From contig JAKCOZ010000009.1 of NCBI GenBank assembly GCA_022605955.1, forward strand, positions 3,534,001 to 3,598,000: a stretch of 64,000 nt of DNA, written 5' to 3'. The stretch's first letter is position 1; each line of letters opens with the position of its first letter. Below the pieces are notes generated by a model, which saw only the letters and a program-made list of their open reading frames with translations, searched no databases and had not been told where the DNA came from. This stretch comes from Rallus limicola (taxonomy: Eukaryota > Chordata > Aves > Gruiformes > Rallidae). Of the stretch, positions 57,432 to 64,000 are shown piece by piece. The translations under genes were made by a program, and so were the position numbers.

Positions 57432-59818
57432 GAGTAAAAAAATAAAAAGAAAGCTTCAAACCTAGTCTTGGCAATTCAGAGGCCAAAGTTCAACTAAGAG
57501 CAAAATAAACCCGTGTGAAGACATATGGAAAGTGTGGGCGTGTGTGCTGAAAAATGCCTTTATTTTCATTCAGTGCTTCTACCTCCCAGACATTTGATCA
57601 CAACAGCTGCGCTCATGCGAAAAAATTCTTAAAACATACCCAATATATATACAGATATAACTATGTATATATGTATATATATATATTTATATATAAATTT
57701 TTATTTAAATAAAAAAGAAAGCTCGAATCCCAAGCCAATATGTGTATCAAATCCTTGACCAGCCAGGTCTGTAGGGCATAATCAAATTCAATGTGAAATA
57801 GTATATAAACGCGGTGCCTTGACTGGGCAAATTAAATAATTGCTACTCAAACGAGTCTTCTGTTTGGACTCTCCTACTGGTAGGCAATAGTGGGACTGTA
57901 TCCCCTCCCACCCCCCGTTTTGTTTTATTTAACAGTATGATGAATGCAAAGCTTAGCCCAAGGTTGCTATGACCTCAGCAGGAGTTAAGGTTAAGGAAAA
58001 AAAAAAAACCAACCTAAAAACCAAGAAAATTATTAACTCTTGCTTTACCCAACCAAAGCAATGCAGTAATTTATTACATAACCAGTGCTTTCCCATTTAG
58101 TAGTCTAACCCAGAAAGAGAAAACAACACAAACAGGCCACGAAGGCACAGAGGGAGCAGCGCTTCAAAATCCTTCTCCACAGACTTCTTCGTATGCGGGG
58201 GTCTCGCCCCAGTGCGTGGCGAGTCAAAAAAAAAAAAATGCAGCAAGAACAAAATCTTTCATTTCTTTAACTTTTAAAGAAACATCTAAAAAGGCTTAGT
58301 TTCTCCAACATATGCTTACAAAGCATCTATTTGGAGAAGTAGCAAAATTTGCTTTTCAGTAGTTGGACTACTTCTGACAAGACCTCTGCTGCACCTTACA
58401 CGGTCGTTTCAATGCCACTTTTCCCCTGTGAAAGAGGAACCAAGGAAGGGTTCACTGCAGCGACTTTTGATTCTCAGGTATGAAATTCTAACACACTCAG
58501 ATCTTTAAAAAAAATAAATTTCTCCTCTGTTTTTTAAAGATTGCCATCACTGATGAGCACAAATCAAAAATTTGTCCTCCTTCAGTACAAAGTCCTGACA
58601 CTGATGCACCATTGAAGAAGGGGAAAAAAATAGAGGAAATTATGTTTTTAATAATAAAAAAAAAGGAATTAAGAAAGAAACAAAGGCAAGAGTTGCTGAG
58701 AAGGTGGCACACGTGAAAGACCTGTTTCAAAAGGCAGTACATCCCTCTGCACCAAATTAATTGTACAGGCTTTGGGTGAGCTTGTTGCAAAGGCATAGCG
58801 ATGGGGAGAAAGCAAGCTACCAAACACTGGATGAAGTAACATGGTTTGCCACCTCACGGGCAGTTAATCCTTTCAGCAACTGCATAACCTTACATTCTTT
58901 CAATTTCCTATTTTTGGAGATCCCACCTTGGTCAAGGCTGCACACCCTTCGCTGGGTTAGTCTCAAAAAAAAAAAAAAGAAGCCCCAGCTAAGCAGCTTC
59001 AGAAACACCCATGCTGTGGTGGCAGATGGTCTGTTTTCAGCTGACCTCTTCAGTCCCAACAGAAAACAAGAGGTCAGCAACCTGCAAGTCCAACAGCATT
59101 GGGCTGGGCGCTTACTTTGATGCCCTCTTTGATGACGCATGCCACGGTGGGACATCCATGAGGGACTGCACATGCTGCACTGCAAAGATTCTGTCACTCA
59201 TAGTTCAAACTTAATAGTTGAAGCAGGAAGTCTCACACAAGGTAGGGTTTGGTTCCTAGCCCTGAGTGGAACTGGCTGAAGAACAAAGTTTGCTGCACAT
59301 CTTTTGAGACTGCGATTCACAGCTGCTCTCCAACCCTCAATTCCTTGTTTCCCCCTTAAACCATACAAGGAAGCGGCCAGGTTGTTTTAGTTGTTGAGAA
59401 ATGAAGGTGATAAGGAATTATGCACTGGGTATGTAATAATACCAAAATAAAAGAAAAAAACCTACTTCATTAAGATCATACAATTAATCAAACAGAGTAT
59501 ATATATAATATCTTTTTTTTTTTAAGCCCTGGGATCCAAGGCGTCGAAAGTTATTAAAATAAAGTTCATTCACAGAACAAAAACAAATTTAATTTGAATC
59601 GCTTGCAGATACTGCTAATTTTCATTTTTTTTTAATTAAAAAATGCGTTAATGTGAACTATGTGCAGGATTTGTTTCTAGTAGTTGTGTTTGTGCACATT
59701 GCCTCTGGACCTGCTGCTCTGCTACTGGGTTTTTGATCCAATCACCCCTGAAAAAAAAACATGACGGAAGCTACCAACAACCCCAGGAGAAGGAACTCTG
59801 GGGTCTGCTGGCCTCACT

Positions 59819-59966
59819 TCAGGGAGCAGACGTGGGTGTAACTCCTGCTCTCTGGGAGTCGTGGCTGTCTCCTCCCTCCGGATCCTCTGACAGGCTGAGG
59901 GATGCTGTCTTGTTTGACAGGAGGCCAATGTTCTCTTGTGTCAAGGCCGATCCGTTCGGAACATCA
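59819..59966 (-). CDS. RC3H1: RC3H1 last coding exon
   Basis: Encodes [20 protein letters not shown] through GVTPTSAP, stop TGA at 59,821-59,819. The acceptor is a NAGNAG (cttCCAGCAG): the distal AG is used here because it gives the FSDVPNG sequence of mammals; the proximal AG would start the exon at 59,969 and add one Ser. Confidence 0.92.
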
Positions 59967-62900
59967 CTGCTGGAAGTAAATTGAGGCGAAAGCTGAGATT
60001 TTTCATGTAAGTACGATGACTTTCTGTATCTGTTGCTGCAGCATCTCAATGAACAGTCGAGCATGCATGTACACAGGTAAAGACTGGCCTTGGGTAGTAA
60101 ATAGGTTGCCTGCTATGCTGCAGGTACTCATCAGAAAGACAGCTATTAATCTGAGGCTTCTAGACTGGTAATATTTTAAAATTATTTCAGTATATGCCAC
60201 AAGATGTTCAGTATCAATCCATACAATTTACAGGCTCCAGAATATTTAACTTCTCACAATCATTTACCTTTTCTTTTTATTTAGAAAAAGTAACAGAAAA
60301 AAATTGTTTTCATTTCATCTGGAGAACTTAGTTTCTGCTCTAGAGGCCTCAATCTGTCAGTGTAGTGCAGAATTCCAAGACTGGTTGTAGGACTTCAGAA
60401 GCAACTGAGTGATACACTTTCTGGATAAATTCATACTTTGAACAAACATCCAGATACCAAATTGCTCACATCAAATTCTGTAAACCTGACTTCGCAGCAC
60501 ACCTGCAGCATTTGAGCTCTTCTGTTCAAAGTGTTTGTCTGAATACACACAGATGCCTGCAGCCATGTAAAAATGATTGCTGTGCAGACTGCCAGCACTC
60601 CCAGACATCATCTTTCTTCAACTGACTATCAAACGCGAGTTTTAGTACCTACACAAATAAAAATTACTGCCTACAAGTAAATGTGAACTTGGTTTCAAAG
60701 TTACATACCTTCCAAGAGAACATCTGCATCAAACCTTGACAGGATGGAGTAGCCTTCCTCTCATGTTTTGAAGTTTTCTTTCAAACTAAATCAGTAGATA
60801 AATACTTCTTTCATGGGGGTTGTTTATCTCTTGGTCCTCCCTACCAAATCATCCGATCTCGCCTAGATGGATGACTGGTCTTCCAAACATCTCCACTGTT
60901 CCGTTGTGCTAACTGATACACAGTCTCATTCCACTACACATCAGCTGAAGTGGCCCTTAATTCTCTATTAAAGCTTGATTTATATAATCTTTCCCTACTA
61001 CATCAGAGCCAGGGTATTATTCACATTCCGGAGAGCGACCCTGAGGAGGCCGTTCTCCTGTTACACAAAGAAAGGCTGCACAGCCATGTTACCTGAATGT
61101 CAGTGCGAGGTCCTCAGCTGGAACCTTGCTTTGCGGTTCTAATTGTCCGTTTTCTGTCTGTTTAGCGGTGCCCAGTTTGTTTTTTATATCCAGTGAAGAC
61201 TGGCTCTCCTTTAAAAAAAGAAAGGGATAGAAGAAAAACGCTTAAACGTTTTAAGAGAACTCAAGAGCTCATCCTTGGGGACCAACGATGAAGGCCTGTA
61301 AAGTGGAGTCATACAGAGTAACCCACAAAAGCCATGAGACAAGAAAACAGACTCAGTGAGATTCGCTCATCCTCTCAGGACACAGTATTTCCCAAAAGGA
61401 AGGGATGATTCTTGGAACAACAAGCAAAGACCATAGACTGGAACAGCACACAGACTTCTGAAGGCTAGCCTGTACCCGTGGATGATGTTTTCTGTGTGAA
61501 AGCAGTTTTTACAACTCATGGCACAGTGACCTTGGAGACAACTGATAGTTTTCAATAACTTCAGCGCCACGCTTATTTTCCAATGGCGACAAGCTAACAG
61601 GAGAGTATTTTAAAGCAGCTAGAATTCAAACTCTTCGTAAAGAATCAAGAAACTTCTCAGGAGATTTTGAAGAATAAAGAGGTGAAGAGGGAGATGGATG
61701 ACTCCAGCTGCAGTCATCCAGCAGAGAGCCTTTTTGCCAGGGTGAAAGGGCTGCAGCCAGATAGACAGCTCTCAGCTCCCCCTCTCTGCCTCCCACCCCC
61801 ACAGCACTCACCATGCTCAGCTCACGGGTTCTCTTTCCAATTTCCCTTTCCACCTGGTGTAGCTCCAAGCTCAGCTGTTCACTTGAGATCATCCCACGCC
61901 ACTTGGGAGGTGGGGGTGGGGGCTGTGGTTGGCCTGCCAGGGTAGTCGCCTCCCTCTGCAACAGCAGCCTGTTACTAACAGCCTAAATGCATAAAGCCAA
62001 GCACATACACAACTGAGCACACAACACACCAAGCACAGAAAGAGCTCTAGGCCATAACTCCCAAGTATTGTGCATTTGCAAAACCAAGGCCTTCTCTCTC
62101 CATGTTTAACAAGGTCCCAATCCAAAGCCAGAGCAAGTGTAGGCATTTTTTACATGCAAACAAGTCTTTTCACTTTTAATCAAGCAGTGTTAAAGAGCTT
62201 TTACTGTAATAAATTCGCAGGGGTTTTCCCATATACTGCTCCCTGCTCAAAGCTAAGATGAAACACATAAATAAGGACATTTAGTCTTTCTGGTGAGCTA
62301 GCTGTTGAACAAAAGGTAAGAGCAGGTAAGCAAATCTGCTGCTTTATTTTACAGCAGTAGATTTTATCAAACCCTGCAGTAGAGCCAGTATTATTACTAA
62401 GTCACATACGGTGTCTTGAGATGGGGATGTCAAGATACAGGTATCGAGTGACCAAATTAGGAAGGTCAGGATCACAGAGGGACAAGTGACTTTAGTCATT
62501 CATGAGCTGGAAGTTACTAACAGCAAACTAAGAGTAACCATGTCAGCCACTCAAAAAACCTGCTAATACCTGGGAATCAGTTCCCTAAGTGTGTGCTCTG
62601 CATTTAAACACACTATCCAGCTGGTCTTCAAGTACAAATGCTCATTTCATTTGAGAAGAAAGCAAAATAACCTTGGTCTTCATGCTGAATTAAGTAATTG
62701 CTACTATCTCACAACAGTAAAGCAAGTATCTTTTTGCAGCTCTGAACACAATAGATAGTTTGAGCAGTAACAGCTTTCAGTTTAACTCATTAGTTCTGAC
62801 CAATTACAGTAAAATCGAGGCTCCAAACTCAACCATGTGGGATTTAACACCAACACAGTAATAAAGGAGAGGCAGGCCGCAGAGATTTTGCATCTTTCCA

Positions 62901-63967
62901 ATACTCTTCTATTATGGCAAAGGCAGACATGCAAGATTTAAAACATTTTTCCTCTTGTTCCCAAACAAGAGCACAGGAACACAGGTTATGTTTCAAGTAA
63001 TAAAGAAACGCATACTACTTGTAACTGCTGCAACTTAAAAATGGTGAGCCCCTTACAAAACTGATCTGCAATAACCTATGTTCTTAAGTAACTGTAGTTA
63101 CAACAGAAGCACTTCCTTCTGGGGAAACATCAATATGAATAGTTCCTGAAGTACCTAGAAGAGTTTTCTGTTAAGTACTTAGTAATTTTTCCTAGGAGAG
63201 GAAGAAAACTAACTAAAGCTTTGCTAAAACAGTTCTTTCATTATGCCTTGACATTTCTCCTTTGGTCTCTCTCAAAACACAATGATTTCAGCTCATTAAT
63301 TTTTACAGATGCAAACTCCTATCTTTCCTCATGTTGCAAGCAGCTACATTTCTAAGCAAGGTGTCAGACTTTCAAGCTAAGTATCTTCATTTTCATGACT
63401 CTTCTGGCTTGAGCTATTTTAGAAGAAACAGGTACAACACAAAGCCAAAACATGAAACAGATGAAGGTCATGGCTTTCTGTATGCACTATCAGGCATCTT
63501 CAGCAGCAGTCAAGCCACGAGGAACAGCTATCTAGACCACACATTTGCCTCCAAATTGAGATGAATGGAGAGGGGCAGTCAGTGAGAGAGACTGAAAGCA
63601 AACGTGAATGAGCACTGAGTGCAGACCCACGTATGGTGCTGATTTGCGCACATGAAGTGCGGGGAAGTTTCTGCTGCTACTCAGAGAGGTTTACACTTCT
63701 ACCTGGCACCACAGATGTACTGCTACTGAATAGTGACAGAGAAAAAGATCATCAACACGTGAGAAGCAGCTTTACTAGCTTCATCTCTCTCCACACCACC
63801 CCTCACCACTCTTCCAAACGTTGGTACCAACCTCTAGTCCTCGCATTTGTGTCTGCTGGCTAATCTGATGGTCTACTTGCTGCAGCTCCATACGCAGCTG
63901 CTGCTCTCGCTCCGCCGAGGGCAACTGTTTCCCATGACCAGACACATCTGACACAGGCAGTCTCTCC
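59819..63967 (-). CDS. RC3H1: RC3H1 (Roquin-1), C-terminal exons only; continues beyond the right edge
   Basis: Exons on the minus strand: 63967-63832, 61982-61812, 61208-61093 and 59966-59819 encode the last part of Roquin-1. Roquin-1 is a cytoplasmic RING and CCCH zinc-finger RNA-binding protein that recognises stem-loop decay elements in immune mRNAs and recruits the CCR4-NOT deadenylase. The RING, ROQ and CCCH domains lie outside the window. What is seen is the C-terminal region: [21 protein letters not shown] and [20 protein letters not shown] (coiled-coil-like), a polyproline stretch PPPPPPKW, and the tail [13 protein letters not shown] ... GVTPTSAP, ending as in mammals. The transcript runs toward SERPINC1, on the same strand. 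Confidence 0.95.
59967..61092 (-). other. RC3H1 last intron
   Basis: Intron between the penultimate and last coding exons; gtaaca donor and NAGNAG acceptor. No other feature recognised. Confidence 0.8.
61093..61208 (-). CDS. RC3H1: RC3H1 penultimate coding exon
   Basis: A 116-base exon encoding [20 protein letters not shown] through [10 protein letters not shown] plus two bases. Acceptor 'ctttttttaaag', donor CAG|gtaaca. Confidence 0.92.
61812..61982 (-). CDS. RC3H1: RC3H1 internal exon (polyproline and coiled coil)
   Basis: A 171-base exon encoding [20 protein letters not shown], then [20 protein letters not shown] and on to RELSM. Acceptor 'atgcatttag', donor CATG|gtgagt. Confidence 0.94.
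61983..63831 (-). other. RC3H1 intron
   Basis: 1.85 kb intron without a recognisable repeat, RNA gene or exon. Short open frames have no splice support. Confidence 0.75.
63832..63967 (-). CDS. RC3H1: RC3H1 internal exon at the window edge
   Basis: Encodes [20 protein letters not shown] through [12 protein letters not shown]. Donor GAG|gttggt (weak, +3 T) and acceptor 'gatcccaaag', which keeps the Glu before Arg as in mammals. Exons further upstream are outside the window. Confidence 0.88.
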
Positions 63968-64000
63968 CTTTGGGATCAGAACAGCAAAAAGGAGTTAAAA

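Larger units (their letters stand above)
52240..59818 (-). other. RC3H1: Probable RC3H1 3' UTR
   Basis: From the RC3H1 stop to a cluster of three AATAAA signals, about 7.6 kb, similar to the very long 3' UTR of mammalian RC3H1. AT-rich, with poly-U and poly-C tracts in the RNA sense (57,411-57,431 and 57,336-57,354), a TATA-rich block at 57,640-57,710 and several A/T runs. No other gene seen. The exact end is inferred. Confidence 0.5.

Noticed and set aside
61626..61811. Open-frame extension of RC3H1 beyond RELSM ([16 protein letters not shown])
   Set aside because: This is intron read-through. A consensus donor CATG|gtgagt ends the exon at 61,812, and the mammalian sequence continues in the exon at 61,093-61,208.

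Overview
The window looks like an avian (at least sauropsid) nuclear genome. The evidence is compact introns, sparse CR1 retrotransposon fragments, a CpG-island promoter, and a gene order that matches the mammalian 1q25 block GAS5 - ZBTB37 - SERPINC1 - RC3H1. Genes are split by introns with canonical GT/AG sites. Gene models below were assembled by reading splice sites by eye and joining phases.

Layout. 1-7,500: no convincing gene, with CR1 debris and a long C run. 7,558-9,107 (+): a complete four-exon SOUL/HEBP-family heme-binding protein gene of 183 codons. About 10,050-16,225 (-): the non-coding snoRNA host gene GAS5, a string of tiny exons whose introns carry nine recognisable C/D box snoRNAs (SNORD74, 75, 76, two SNORD77/80-type copies, 44, 79, 47, 81). 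15,640-17,260: a CpG island acting as a head-to-head promoter for GAS5 (-) and ZBTB37 (+). 20,043-25,632 (+): the three coding exons of ZBTB37 (503 aa, BTB plus three C2H2 fingers), followed by a long 3' UTR that may end near 31,010. 31-41 kb: mostly featureless sequence with CR1 remnants and one small GC-rich patch. 41,255-44,642 (-): six coding exons of SERPINC1 (antithrombin, 453 aa) with an intact Arg-Ser reactive bond. 44.7-52.2 kb: no gene seen. About 52,240-63,967 (-): the 3' part of RC3H1 (Roquin-1), with a roughly 7.6 kb 3' UTR and its last four coding exons; the rest of the gene lies beyond the right edge.

The genes do not form a pathway. GAS5 makes rRNA 2'-O-methylation guides and a 5'TOP-type host RNA, ZBTB37 is a putative transcription factor, antithrombin is a secreted liver anticoagulant, Roquin-1 is a cytoplasmic mRNA-decay factor, and the SOUL protein binds heme or porphyrin. 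Their grouping is conserved synteny.

The points most worth a second look are the twin SNORD77/80-type snoRNAs in adjacent GAS5 introns together with the apparent absence of SNORD78 and SNORD80 from their usual places, the SOUL gene where mammals have DARS2 (and its Gln at the reported heme-ligand His position), glycosylation-site changes in antithrombin, a NAGNAG tandem acceptor in the last coding junction of RC3H1, and an ancient palindromic element just before the zinc-finger exon of ZBTB37.
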